From Bog-473 sp963743785 (GTDB lineage: Bacteria > Actinomycetota > Acidimicrobiia > Acidimicrobiales > RAAP-2), in contig CAVURD010000028.1 in assembly GCA_963743785.1 (NCBI GenBank), positions 1 to 64,000 on the forward strand: a stretch of 64,000 nucleotides of DNA, read 5' to 3'. The notes under the pieces are model-generated. The model was not told the DNA's origin and searched no databases. It was given only the letters and a program-made list of their open reading frames with translations. Below, piece by piece: positions 35,322 to 44,107 of this stretch. Both the position numbers and the translations under genes were made by a program. How positions within the stretch are numbered: position 1 is the first letter of the stretch; each line of letters starts with the position of its first letter.

Positions 35322-35421
35322 GGAGCGAGAGGGCCAGAGGTGTCCCGAATCGCCCACCGCGAACCGGCGTGTACCCGCGCCCGACGAAATGGGAGAACAC
35401 CAAACCGGGCGCGGATACAAG
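35322..35421. repeat. Interspersed palindromic element, copy A
   Basis: Aligns over about 100 bases with 60979-61090: shared GCGAGAGGGCC start, TACCCGCGCCCGAC core and a final GATACAAG/GGTACAAG. The arms TGTACCCGCGC and GCGCGGATACA pair, so it can form a long imperfect hairpin. Confidence 0.5.
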
Positions 35422-35429
35422 GGGTTGCT

Positions 35430-35525
35430 CCAAGGTTCAGGGCACGACCACCTGAAGAGCCCCAAGGTTCAGAGCACTACCACCTGAAGAGCCCCAAGGT
35501 TCAGGGCACTACCACCTGAAAGATC
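35430..35525. repeat. Three tandem 32-bp hairpin repeats
   Basis: Units begin at 35430, 35462 and 35494. Each contains TTCAGG-GCACTACCA-CCTGAA (with one or two changes), so each unit is a self-contained 6-bp stem-loop. There is no spacer between units, which rules out a CRISPR array. Confidence 0.85.
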
Positions 35526-35719
35526 TGTGATTGCCGGCACCTTCGCCGCGACCGAGGGCAACTCCGGCGATCCAAAAGATTGCGAAGATCACAGCAGCGA
35601 TCCATCAACGCGTGGACTGCGAAGCCCGAGCGGTCAGCTACCGGACGGCTGCCCGAGCCCGAGGACGGCGAAACCGCCGAGTCTCCGTGGTGGGCGAGGA
35701 AACCCGTTAGTATTCGTCT

Positions 35720-36230
35720 ATGGCAAGCAAACTAAATCGCATCGCAGGATTGGTTGGCGAAGCTGTCGGCAACATCGAGACCGCGACGGCAGGTGCAGGA
35801 TCAAAGGCGCAGCGGAGGTTTGGCGATGCCGCTTCAGCGATAGTCAGTTCTAGCGCGGCAGATCGTATTGACAAGCGAACAAAGCCCATTCGGAAGGTAA
35901 TCGCAGACAAGGCCACCAGCGCCAAGAAGGTCGCCAAGAAGAAGGCGGCACCGGCGAAGCGCAAGGCCACCAGCGCCAAGAAGGTCGCCAAGAAGAAGGC
36001 GGCACCGGCGAAAGCGCAAGGCCACCAGCGCCAAGAAGGTCGCCAAGAAGAAGGCGGCACCGGCGAAGCGCAAGGCCACCAGCGCCAAGAAGGTCGCCAA
36101 GAAGAAGGCGGCACCGGCGAAGCGCAAGGCCACCAGCGCCAAGAAGGTCGCCAAGAAGAAGGCGGCACCGGCGAAGCGCAAGGCCACCAGCGCCAAGAAG
36201 GTCGCCAAGAAGAAGGCGGGCTCACGCTGA
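35720..36230 (+). pseudogene. Lysine-rich histone H1-like protein, frameshifted in its repeats
   Basis: The N-terminal 60 residues are helical (MASKLNRIAGLVGEAVGNIE, AADRIDKRTKPIRKVIADK). Then come 18-residue repeats KATSAKKVAKKKAAPAKR, like the AlaLysPro tails of bacterial H1-type nucleoid proteins. After two repeats an extra A near 36011 shifts the frame. Removing it gives five full repeats plus a partial one ending KKKAGSR-stop at 36228-36230. As read, the frame instead runs on with a Gln/Gly/Glu repeat to 36358. Likely DNA-binding when intact. Confidence 0.7.
35909..36230 (+). repeat. 54-bp tandem coding repeats
   Basis: Five near-identical 54-bp units start at 35909, 35963, 36018, 36072 and 36126, with a partial sixth at 36180. 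The third start is displaced by one base, marking the frameshift. Confidence 0.9.
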
Positions 36231-37005
36231 ATGCGTCATCGAAGCTGTGCTCGGTGCTCAGCATGGAAGAAGAGAGGTTCGGACAACCCATTCTGTCGGA
36301 CGAGGTCCAAGACGTAGTCGAACACCTTGAAGCTATCAACTGTCTCGGTACTGACTGAGCGAGCAACTGGCCTGATGTGTTTCGATTCGTGAACGGCCGA
36401 TGCTCTGAGTCGATTGGGGCGGTATTGACGCGGAATGAGAGGGCCGAAGCCCTCCCGAATCCGCCCTCCGCCAAAGATCTCCTGACAACCTACAAAATGT
36501 GTACTGGCCGCTGCCGACCGCTCGTTTGGCTAGCGAGCCACGAAGCGGCCATTTCGATTTGCTTGACCTCCTCCCTCGTAAATGATTTCTCGCAACGATG
36601 AGACCACCAAACGCTGTTGAGATCTGAACCATTGATGGAGTCGGCCCCCGCCTGCGGGGGGGGGCCACCACAAAATGACTCCATCGGTAGGGCACGTGAG
36701 ATCGGTCGTCGAGGTTGAGCGGTTCATTCGGGGATAACGGGCAGTACGTCGAAACCCTACGGTCAATCCATGCTGCTTTCGCGACGAAGGGCTGAGCCGA
36801 AACCACACCCAGCCCTTCAATCGCCCGTCAACGGACAAGTATCGCCTGGACGGTTTAGGCCCCGATTTGAGTGACCCGACCGCCGCTGCAGCGTCAACCT
36901 GCGAAGAATCTCGGGGGATCTTTGCGTCGCTGCTGGTGGCCCTGAACTTCCACCTTTGACGATGGGTCGGGGGCGCCACCGCCCAGGGTGGGCCTTGCCT
37001 CCAGT
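36231..37005. other. No confident gene; inverted repeat
   Basis: Open frames on both strands lack motifs. GAGAGGGCCGAAGCCCTCCC near 36430-36449 resembles the start of the interspersed palindromic element. A separate inverted repeat lies at 36634-36685. Confidence 0.4.
36634..36685. repeat. Inverted repeat with C5/G9 inner stem
   Basis: GATGGAGTC (36634-36642) pairs with GACTCCATC (36677-36685). Inside it GGCCCCCG can pair with the following G-run and CC. It could be a terminator for the ferredoxin gene strand or a mobile-element end; nothing decides between these. Confidence 0.45.
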
Positions 37006-37302
37006 TCAGCGAGGCGGGTGACCGGTTAAGTGCTTCACCCGACGCTTCTTCAAGCCTTTTGGAAGATCTCGCCTCGACCCGCGTTTGACTGCTTTCTTCA
37101 AGGCGACGCACACCCGAGGGGAGTCCACGCGTTCAAACCATCGAATCTCACCATCGAGGACGGCGCCCACCACTGAGCCGTGGCAGACCTTTTGGCAACG
37201 AACAGCTTGCACGGTGCCGACCTTGCAGAGTGACCGGACCAGTTGATCGTGGTCACAAGCTCGAGCGCACTTCTTGCCGATACACACATATGAGTATCCC
37301 AT
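37006..37302 (-). CDS. (2Fe-2S) ferredoxin domain protein, thioredoxin-like
   Basis: A 98-residue protein from ATG 37302 (AAGGA upstream). Cys7 and Cys12 in YVCIGKKCARAC and Cys36 and Cys40 in VRCQKVCHGSVVG are the expected ligands of a thioredoxin-fold 2Fe-2S ferredoxin. DGEIRWFERVDSPRVCVALK and the C-terminal LPKGLKKRRVKH are also typical of this actinobacterial family. Redox partner unknown; it stands alone. Confidence 0.75.
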   Translation of the reverse strand: MGYSYVCIGKKCARACDHDQLVRSLCKVGTVQAVRCQKVCHGSVVGAVLDGEIRWFERVDSPRVCVALKKAVKRGSRRDLPKGLKKRRVKHLTGHPPR

Positions 37303-37639
37303 TGGATTCCTTCACCTGGAGCCAGTATGAGGATAGACCGATGACCCCAGCCCCGCGTTCGGGGTCACCCCGCTCCGACGAACGTCGTTGGGTTCAGTCC
37401 CAATTGGCCGGATGAGTCCTAGTTGGCTAGCTGGGGCTCTAATCCGTCCACGTGCAACTCTATGTACTCGTTGTTTGCCCACGGACCAACGCGCTCATCC
37501 CTCTTGAGTCCTTTGTCCATCCCACGTCGAAGGCAGTGACAACAAATGACGGCCGCGGTCGTGGCAGACCCCGGCGATCGTCCCCTACTGCGACCCCGAC
37601 CTGCTTTCGCATCTCAGAAAAAAGCGGCACAGGCAGTCG
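37303..37639. other. Intergenic next to IS3 junction
   Basis: No recognised gene. The truncated 3' end of the IS3 orfB lies at about 37640; the open frame that continues to 37460 has no transposase similarity. Confidence 0.4.
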
Positions 37640-38311
37640 TGAGCTTGAAGTCTGGACGATTTCGTGGTCGGCGAGGAGCTCTCGGAATTTCTCCGAGGTG
37701 TATTGCGAGCCGCGGTCGGAATGAAAGGTCAGCCCCGCAGCGGGACGGCGTTGCTCGGTGGCCATCTCCGTGGCATCGCAGACCAGGTCGGCCCGCATGT
37801 GATCGGCCATGGCGAAGCCGACCACCCGCCGGCTGGCCAGGTCGATCACCGTGGCCAAATACAGCCAGCCCTCCCAGGTGCGGATGTAGGTGATGTCGCC
37901 GCACCAGGCGGTGTCGAGCTCGTGGGCCTCGGGGGCGAAGGCCCGCTTGATCAGGTCCGGGGCCAGCGAGCCTGCGTCAGGGTCTGGGGTCGTCGTCACC
38001 TTGAACCGGCGCTTGCAGCGCCCGATGAGACCACGACGCACCATGAGACGGGCCACCCGTTTTTGCCCGACGCAGATGCCCACCTGGGCCAGCTTGGTGA
38101 TGATCCGGGGCGCCCCATAGGTCCCTCGGCTCTTGGTGTGAATGTCGACGATCTTGTCGCCGAGGTCGGCGTCGGAGAGATCCCGGGCCGAGGGGATGTG
38201 CTTGGACCACTCGTAGTAGGCGGAACGGGAGACCTTGAGCAGCACACACGCCGTGGCGACGTTGCCGTCCTGCTCAGCCTTCTCCGCCTCGATGAACGGG
38301 TACACGTTCAT
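37640..38311 (-). pseudogene. IS3-family transposase OrfB, 3'-truncated
   Basis: The HTH_21 and first part of the integrase core are intact: SRSAYYEWSKHIPSARDL, SRGTYGAPRIITKLAQVGI, WCGDITYIRTWEGWLYLATV (first Asp) and FHSDRGSQYTSEKFRELL (second Asp). Similarity ends at HEIVQ; the catalytic Glu region is gone and the frame then runs through unrelated DNA to 37460. ATG 38311 overlaps the orfA stop (ATGA), as expected for programmed -1 frameshifting in IS3 elements. Confidence 0.8.
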
Positions 38312-38616
38312 CGGGTCTCCTTGGCGAAGAAAACTGTGGCCCGCTTCAAGATGTCACGCTCTTCTCGCAGGACCCGGTTCTCTTTTCGGAGTTGGACCAG
38401 CTCGGAGTGCTCTTCGCTGGTCATTCCCGGTCGGCGGCCGGCATCGATGTCAGCCTGCGCCACCCAGCGGCGGACCGCACTGACCGTCAGGCCGAGATCG
38501 CTTGCCACCTCGGAGATCGACTTGCCGCTGGTGCGGCACAGCTCGACCACCTCCGCTTTGTACTCATCGGAAAACGACCGCCGTGGCCGCTTTCTCTTCT
38601 CTTCCATGGTCTCCAT
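38308..38616 (-). CDS. IS3-family OrfA (HTH) protein
   Basis: A complete 102-residue OrfA: RRSFSDEYKAEVVELCRTSG, VASDLGLTVSAVRRWVAQAD (helix-turn-helix) and LRKENRVLREERDILKRATV (leucine zipper). It normally forms OrfAB with the downstream frame. Here orfB is truncated, so the element is immobile. Its upstream end interrupts the GAF-ANTAR gene. Confidence 0.85.
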   Translation of the reverse strand: METMEEKRKRPRRSFSDEYKAEVVELCRTSGKSISEVASDLGLTVSAVRRWVAQADIDAGRRPGMTSEEHSELVQLRKENRVLREERDILKRATVFFAKETR

Positions 38617-38639
38617 TTTGGACAGCCTTCCGGGACTTT

Positions 38640-38999
38640 GCAGCCCGATCGTGGATGTCCGTCAAAACGGGGGAAGGCCAGCTCAACGCCTTTGACGATG
38701 AACACGCAAACCGGGTGCAACTCTTCGCCGACCAAGCCGCCATCGTCCTCGCCAATGCCCAGGTCTACTGGGATGCTCGCCTGCTCAGTGAAAATCTCAC
38801 CGAGGCCCTCCAGTCGAGGGAGACCATCGACCACGCCGTCGGCATCATTATGGCCTCGCGTGGCCGTTCTCCCAAAGATGCCTTCCAGGTTCTCGTCCGC
38901 GTTTCACAGCGCGAGAATCGAAAGCTGCGCGAGGTGGCCGCGGACCTCGTGGCGAGAACTATCGAAAGGACACGGACTTCCAGTCAACCCTCGGGCTGA
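38640..38999 (+). pseudogene. GAF-ANTAR regulator, 5'-truncated by IS3
   Basis: From about 38654 the frame reads GQLNAFDDEHANRVQLFADQ (end of a GAF domain) and an ANTAR RNA-binding domain (ALQSRETIDHAVGIIMASRG, DAFQVLVRVSQRENRKLREV). The first half of the GAF domain is missing at the IS3 boundary. ANTAR proteins antiterminate transcripts by binding dual hexaloop RNA. No start codon of its own is visible. Confidence 0.75.
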
Positions 39000-39574
39000 A
39001 TCACCATCAGGTCGTCGCTCAGGTGACGCGTGTAGGTTGTGGGATCAGCGGCGAGCTTCCGAAAAAGGGGATCGATGACAGCAACTGTCAGGGGACCGGG
39101 CCCCTGGCGGGTTGCGAACCCCTCGCTTCGAGGTCGCCCAGACCCTGCGGCCCCGAAGCGGAGGTTTTAGGTACGTATAGCCCCACCAATTCGTCGCCGT
39201 ACCGCTCGCAAACCCAGGCTTCGTCATCCATCTAAGAACTTCCCCTCACCCACGAGCATCACCAGCGCAAATCACGATTGCAATCCGGGTACATGGTGAC
39301 CCTCGATCCTCATGCGGCTCGCGGCGATTCAACCCCTCTCGGCCGTCACCATGGATCCTCGATCAGCTCCACACGGGGCCGATCAGGCAGCTCCTCTCGA
39401 GGTCTTGAGTTCGCGCCGGGCTCCGGCCGGCGCCGAACGATCGGTAATGGGCGGCGATCTCGGATGTCCGGAAATTGCGCGGCCCGACCAGCGTCCGACT
39501 CGGAGAGTCGACATTTCGTACGCAAAGGGAATGATCAGTGGATAGAAAGCACGCTATGGGGGTATCTCAGAGGT
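39000..39574. other. Mostly non-coding, holds one mini-gene
   Basis: Apart from the 47-residue frame on the minus strand (39088-39231) nothing is recognised. A weak GGAT-N16-GGGTAT (39540-39565) lies ten bases before the Ku start and would give a leaderless mRNA. Confidence 0.4.
39088..39231 (-). CDS. 47-residue CER-x2-DEL mini-protein
   Basis: MDDEAWVCERYGDELVGLYV then PKTSASGPQGLGDLEARGSQ. ATG 39231 has a good GAGGGGAAG site eight bases upstream. Relics of the same motif (CERHTDEL, RERHADEL) are found next to both STAS copies. No named family recognised. Confidence 0.5.
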   Translation of the reverse strand: MDDEAWVCERYGDELVGLYVPKTSASGPQGLGDLEARGSQPARGPVP

Positions 39575-40565
39575 ATGGCAAGAGCGATTTGGTCAGGTTC
39601 CGTCAGTTTCGGTCTCGTGAGCGTTCCGGTGAAGGTGCTTCCTGCGGTAAAGGGAACACACCGTGCACTTCCATCAGGTGGAGAGAGACAGCGGCTCGCG
39701 TATTCGCTATGAGAAAGTCGCCGAGAAGTCAGGAAAGGAAGTCGACTCCTCGGAGATCGAACTGGGCTACGAGAAGGACAACGGCGACATGGTGGTGTTG
39801 GAGAGCAGCGAATTCGACGACTTGCGGCCGGCGACCACTCGGACGATCGATATTGCAGATTTCGTCGAGCTAGCCGACGTCGACCCCGTGTTCTATGCCC
39901 ATACCTATTGGCTCGCCCCAGACGGTGAGGCGGCTGTCCGCCCGTACCGGCTGCTCGTCGCCGCCATGGAGCGTCGAGAGCGGGTCGGCATCGGCATGGT
40001 CGTGATGCGCAACAAGCAGTACCTCGCCGCAATCCGGCCTCGTGATCGCGCCCTAGCGCTCTCGACGATGCACTTCGCTGACGAGGTGGTCGCGCGCACT
40101 GACGTGCCGGATCTGCCCGCTAAGTCGACCAAGACCGACGCGAAGGAACTCCGGTTGGCGACCCAGGTCATCGATTCGTTGTCTGGCCCGTGGAAGCCAA
40201 AGCAATATCACGATACCTACACTGAGGAGGTGCAGAAGCTCATTCGTGCCCACGAGAAGGGCAACGGTGTCGTGCCCGAGGAGGAGCCAGAGGCAGCGCA
40301 AGGTCAGGTCATCGATCTCATGGAGGCTTTACAGGCGAGCGTCAAGGCAACGACGGCGCGTGGGAGTCGTAAGAAGGCACTCTCCAATGCTGCTGCCCAG
40401 TTGGCAGAGGCGGCAGGTCAGGACACCGCAAAGGGTCGCAAGAGGGCCGCACCGCGCAAATCCGCAAGTGCCTCGAAGAAGAGCTCGGATCGTAGTCGGT
40501 CGTCGAAGCGTCGTCCTTCCCGTACGGTGTCGACGAAGAAGTCGCCAGCGCGTAAGAGTGCCTGA
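39575..40565 (+). pseudogene. Ku DNA end-binding protein, frameshifted
   Basis: ATG 39575 starts MARAIWSGSVSFGLVSVPVK, the invariant beginning of bacterial Ku. Near 39660 one base is out of register and the rest continues in another frame: VHFHQVERDSGSRIRYEKVA, ELGYEKDNGDMVVLE, YWLAPDGEAAVRPYRLLVAA and KYLAAIRPRDRAL-type text, then a long Lys/Ser/Arg-rich tail typical of actinobacterial Ku. Ku works with LigD in non-homologous end joining; no ligD is present here. As read the first 30 residues are separated from the rest. Confidence 0.85.
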
Positions 40566-41322
40566 ACCTCAGGGTGCCGACGACCTTTATGCTCTGGATT
40601 TCGGGGAGTTCACTGCTGGACGGAATGCCTTGGCGAAACGTCTGAAATCTCAAGGACGGGTAGAGGAAGCACAACAGGTGGAAGCGCTCCGCAAGCCACC
40701 CTTGACTGCGTGGGCACTCAATCAAGTGGCCCGGAACCACGAGAAGCTGGTCGAAGAAGTGCTGCATTCCGGTCGTCAGCTCCACGACGCCATGTCCCAG
40801 ACTTTCGAGGGTGACCGAGCCGGCTTCGCCGTGGCCCGGGAAGCAGAGCGCTCGGCCATCGAGGCTGGAGCGGAGGCGGGAGCCCAATATCTCGCGGCGG
40901 CTGGTCATCGACCCGGAGAAGACGCAAGGCAAAAGATGACCGAGACACTTCGCTCTGCCACGATCGATGATGATACGGCGAATCTTTTACAGCGTGGTGT
41001 GCTCGACGCCGATAAGACTGCGGTTGGCTTCGGATTCGGGCCGGTTCCCTCGATCGGAGATGAAGCGGTAAGGCCACGACAAAGCGGCCGCAAGACCGCT
41101 CGTTCCGAACGATCTGACTCGGCGCGACAGCGGCAGCTAGAGCGTCGACGGAATGACCTGTCCACCGAAGTCGAGCGATTGGCAGAAAGGATGCGGGCAG
41201 CACACCGAATGGCCGACGAGGCAGGGCGCGAAGCTGATCGTCTCGCGAAGCAGGCGGCAGCGGCAGATGACGAGGTCGCTGACGCCAGAAGACGCCTACA
41301 AGCCTTAGACGAAGGTGCCTAA
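40558..41322 (+). CDS. Coiled-coil protein coupled to Ku
   Basis: A 254-residue protein from GTG 40558, overlapping the Ku stop by eight bases. The N-terminal part (LYALDFGEFTAGRNALAKRL, EALRKPPLTAWALNQVARNH) belongs to a conserved actinobacterial family of unknown function. The C-terminal 80 residues form an Arg/Glu/Ala coiled coil (LERRRNDLSTEVERLAERMR). Coupling to Ku suggests, but does not show, a role in DNA end metabolism. Confidence 0.7.
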   Translation: MPEPQGADDLYALDFGEFTAGRNALAKRLKSQGRVEEAQQVEALRKPPLTAWALNQVARNHEKLVEEVLHSGRQLHDAMSQTFEGDRAGFAVAREAERSAIEAGAEAGAQYLAAAGHRPGEDARQKMTETLRSATIDDDTANLLQRGVLDADKTAVGFGFGPVPSIGDEAVRPRQSGRKTARSERSDSARQRQLERRRNDLSTEVERLAERMRAAHRMADEAGREADRLAKQAAAADDEVADARRRLQALDEGA

Positions 41323-41453
41323 TTCTCAAGCACCGCCCAATGAAGTGCCTCTACGAGGTCTCGCCACTCGAATTCGCGGGCCGGATCCAATCCGAACCGG
41401 TCGGGAAGCTGGCTCCAATCCTCGCCGCCCGAACCCAGTTGGTCGTCGGCCAA
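41319..41453 (-). CDS. Possible 44-residue acidic mini-protein
   Basis: TTG 41453 with AGAAGAG upstream. The text GEDWSQLPDRFGLDPAREFE and WRDLVEALHWAVLEN is protein-like and acidic. The stop overlaps the end of the convergent coiled-coil gene by four bases. No family recognised; could be chance. Confidence 0.3.
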   Translation of the reverse strand: MADDQLGSGGEDWSQLPDRFGLDPAREFEWRDLVEALHWAVLEN

Positions 41454-41498
41454 CTACAACTCTTCTGATTGGAGAGCTGGACACCTAAACCGGCCTGG

Positions 41499-41836
41499 TT
41501 ATGCCTCAATGTTCAAGTAGCTAGACAGTCCCGCAATTTCAAACAACTTCAAGGCTTGCGACGGCGAAGAGCGGATGATGAGCTCGCCACCGCTCGTCGC
41601 CAGCCGGTGTGCGCCGATGCCAAGACGCCCAACCCCACTGAATCGATATAGATGGCGCGCTCCAGATCGACTACCACTTTACTCACATCGGATCGGGTTG
41701 CCTCTAAAAGATGTTCCTGGAGCAGAGGCGCGGTGGCCAGGTCCAGTTCTCCAGAAATAGACAGGACGAGTTGGTCCCGCGAACGCTCCATGTCGATTGT
41801 GAGCAGTCCAGATTCGGATTCCATTTCCAGTGTCAT
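41499..41836 (-). pseudogene. STAS anti-anti-sigma factor, frameshifted second copy
   Basis: Nearly the same protein as 19119-19457: QLVLSISGELDLATAPLLQE, AIYIDSVGLGVLASAH. After SAH one base is missing (near 41615). The C-terminus LATSGGELIIRSSPSQALKL and FEIAGLSSYLNIEA continues in another frame to the stop at 41499-41501. The upstream 250 bases match those of the intact copy. Confidence 0.8.
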
Positions 41837-42312
41837 CGCCAAAACTCCCATTCGAAATCGATCCAACAGGGGCAAAAGCTCTGTATCTGAATGTCCGTAA
41901 CCCGCGCTTTGCGCTTTCTTTCAAACGCTGCCAAGTAGGAATTTGCCTAACTGTCACACAAAATCAAGAGTGGATTGTGCGGCCCCGAATGGGCAGTTCA
42001 AGGGCGAAAAGTCGACCTCGATTGGAGTCGACTCAGGGTCCCTTGTCGCCTAGCCCACTGCAGCTCGTCAGCGTGCCGCTCGCGCAGCTGTGACTCAACC
42101 GGGTGTAGTGGCATCAGCTCGTTGGGGCAACAGTACTTATGAACCTCGCCGAGTCCGGTCGAAGAGCTTTAGCGCCGCCTTGGTCGGATGGTGGACCAGC
42201 AGGCAGTCGCCTCGAACCCGGAGACTTCGCGGCCTTAACCCATCAGGCTCGGCGTCTGACGAAGAACGTTCGCGCTCAACTCTTTACCAGCAGGAAAGTA
42301 AACAACACCCGA
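41837..42312. other. Duplicated STAS upstream region plus unassigned DNA
   Basis: Up to about 42085 this parallels 19458-19700, including the CER-type relic. From 42086 to 42312 no gene was recognised. Confidence 0.5.
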
Positions 42313-43286
42313 TCAAGCACTCGCTCGTCGAGCGTCGCTATTTGGTGTGTCCGAGTTCTGCACCTGTGGACTAGCTTCTTCCGATGTGGTGGCGTCGATA
42401 AATACTTGTGTGACTTCAGAATCACACCGACGCACATGGTCATCGATCTCGGCGCTCATGCGCGAGATCTCACCGGAGCTGAGCCCCTCGAGGAGAATGA
42501 CACGCGCTGCCACCAAGACCTCGTGCGCGCCGAGGAACCGGGTCAGCAGTTCGACCACCTCTGCAACCACCGGATGGCTGGCAATCGTGGCCTCGATCGT
42601 GTCGACCAGAGCTGGTTCAACGGATTCGCCAATGAGGAGGCTCATGTTGTCGCGCGCCAGAACGAAGGCGGCAAGAATCAGGAGCAGGCCGATGATGGCC
42701 GAAGCCACGCCTTCCCATCTTCCGTCACCGGTCACCTGGTGGAGGGCCACCCGGGTGGCGGCGACACCGACGCCGAACACGGCGGCGGTGTCCTCGAATG
42801 CCACGGTCTTCATAGCGGGATCCGCACTCTTGACCACATGCTCCATCGGGGCTCGACCGGCGGACACCGCTTCTGATCGCACCTGGTACACAGCTCTGGT
42901 CAGAGAAACTCCCTCGAACACCGCGGCCGCACCCAGGGCGAAATACTCGAGGAACCACCGGCCCGTGCGGGAAGGGAATGTGAAGGCACGGTACGCCTCG
43001 AAGAGCGAGAAACCGCCCCCCGCGAAGAAGATCCCGACGGCAGCGAGCAGGGACCAAAAGAAGCGTTCAGCTCCATAGCCGAAAGGATGCCTGTCGTCAG
43101 CCGGCCGCTTGCTTCGGCGGATGGAAGCAACCAGGAACAACTCGTTCACCGAATCCGAGATCGAATGCGCGCCCTCGGACAACAAGGCACTTGAGCCGCC
43201 GAGGATGCCCACCGCTACCTTGGTGACTGTCACCATACGTTGGCAACCAAGGCCACGGCGACCGTCATACGACTCCCAGCTGCCAT
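42313..43286 (-). pseudogene. CDF-type cation efflux protein, frameshifted at the N-terminus
   Basis: Cation diffusion facilitator: VTVTKVAVGILGGSSALLSE, GAHSISDSVNELFLVASIRR, then HPFGYGAERFFWSLLAAVGI and a C-terminal cytoplasmic domain (VARVILLEGLSS, VTQVFIDAT). The expected first segment MAAGSRMTVAVALVAN is in another frame from ATG 43286, with one base missing near 43243. The protein starting at the internal ATG would lack half of the first transmembrane helix. CDF proteins export divalent metals such as Zn or Mn. Confidence 0.75.
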
Positions 43287-43639
43287 TAGGGATACATGCC
43301 CTGGTAAGCCAGCGGGTAGTCGGGGACCAACCGCTTCGCCAGGTTCCACTGGTATTGAGCGTCTCATTCGGGAGGGTGGTCTTCGGCGCGAAGCCCATCC
43401 GTTGTCCCATCTTCGTCGAGACTTGTACGGAGTAGCCCCAGGCGACGCTTCAATCATCCCTCTTTCCATCGTGCCCCTCGTCAGCTTCAGACCCGATCGC
43501 TCGCTCTGAATCCAACGTGAAGCCACGCCCCCGCTTGGGCGCGATGAGGATGCGTGGTTTAACCGGCAACCGAGCCGGAAATACATGAAGGCAAGAGAGG
43601 ACGAAACATAAACGCCCTCCTGGACGAAGGTCGAGGCCG

Positions 43640-44107
43640 ATGGTTGAGAGGCTGCCGGGCGTGGCGCTGTGGAGCGGTATCTCTCTGGGCATCTGGCTTC
43701 TGAGTCTCTCCTCCCTTTCCTGGGGTGAGCTCGTGGTCGGGGGAGCCTGTTCGCTCGCGGTGGGCGTAGTGACGGTCGCGGCTCAGCGTGCTGTGGGCGC
43801 GCGGTGGGCGCCGACTGCCTCTTCGCTGCGTCCGGTGCTCGCCGTGCCGCTGGCCATCGTCACCGATGCCCTTCAGGTGGTCGCGCTACCGTTCCGACGG
43901 CCCGACGCCCGGGGCCGCCTCGAGTGGGTAGACATCGACGCAGCTGGCCCCTCGCCCGAGGCAGCTACCCGTCGCGCCATCGCCACACTGGCGACGACGG
44001 CGACACCTGCCTCTATCGTGGTCGATGTCGACGGCGAGAGCGGTGATATGACCATCCACGCTCTGCCCACGGGCGGACGCCATGTGGAGAAGGGCTTCGC
44101 AAAGTGA
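43640..44107 (+). CDS. mnhE: Mrp-type cation/H+ antiporter subunit E
   Basis: A 155-residue membrane protein with MrpE/MnhE features: two N-terminal helices (LWSGISLGIWLLSLSSL, ELVVGGACSLAVGVVTVA), then a cytoplasmic part with RRAIATLATTATPASIVVDV and DGESGDMTIHALP. First gene of the Mrp operon; its TGA overlaps the next GTG. It is divergent from the CDF gene. Confidence 0.85.
   Translation: MVERLPGVALWSGISLGIWLLSLSSLSWGELVVGGACSLAVGVVTVAAQRAVGARWAPTASSLRPVLAVPLAIVTDALQVVALPFRRPDARGRLEWVDIDAAGPSPEAATRRAIATLATTATPASIVVDVDGESGDMTIHALPTGGRHVEKGFAK

Larger units (their letters stand above)
35071..35719. other. Intergenic with repeats
   Basis: No gene was recognised. The region contains an interspersed palindromic element (35322-35421) followed directly by three tandem 32-bp hairpin repeats (35430-35525). 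Open frames here are repeats read through. Confidence 0.5.

Noticed and set aside
35067..35519. Plus-strand frames ending in repeated GTTT-type peptides
   Set aside because: They only translate the 32-bp repeats and palindromic element; no conserved protein.
35430..35525. CRISPR array
   Set aside because: Only three units, no spacers between them, and each unit is itself palindromic.
39090..39180. tRNA-like GC-rich segment
   Set aside because: No T-loop GGTTC-A/G-A pattern in the right context and no cloverleaf; it is covered by a plausible mini-gene.
39540..39565. Stress-type promoter for Ku
   Set aside because: GGGTAT is present, but the -35 fits only loosely and it lies ten bases from the start, unlike the 36-49 base spacing of the convincing examples. 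Kept only as a note.
42139..42876. Plus-strand frame over the CDF gene
   Set aside because: Antisense to the CDF membrane domains; no homology of its own.
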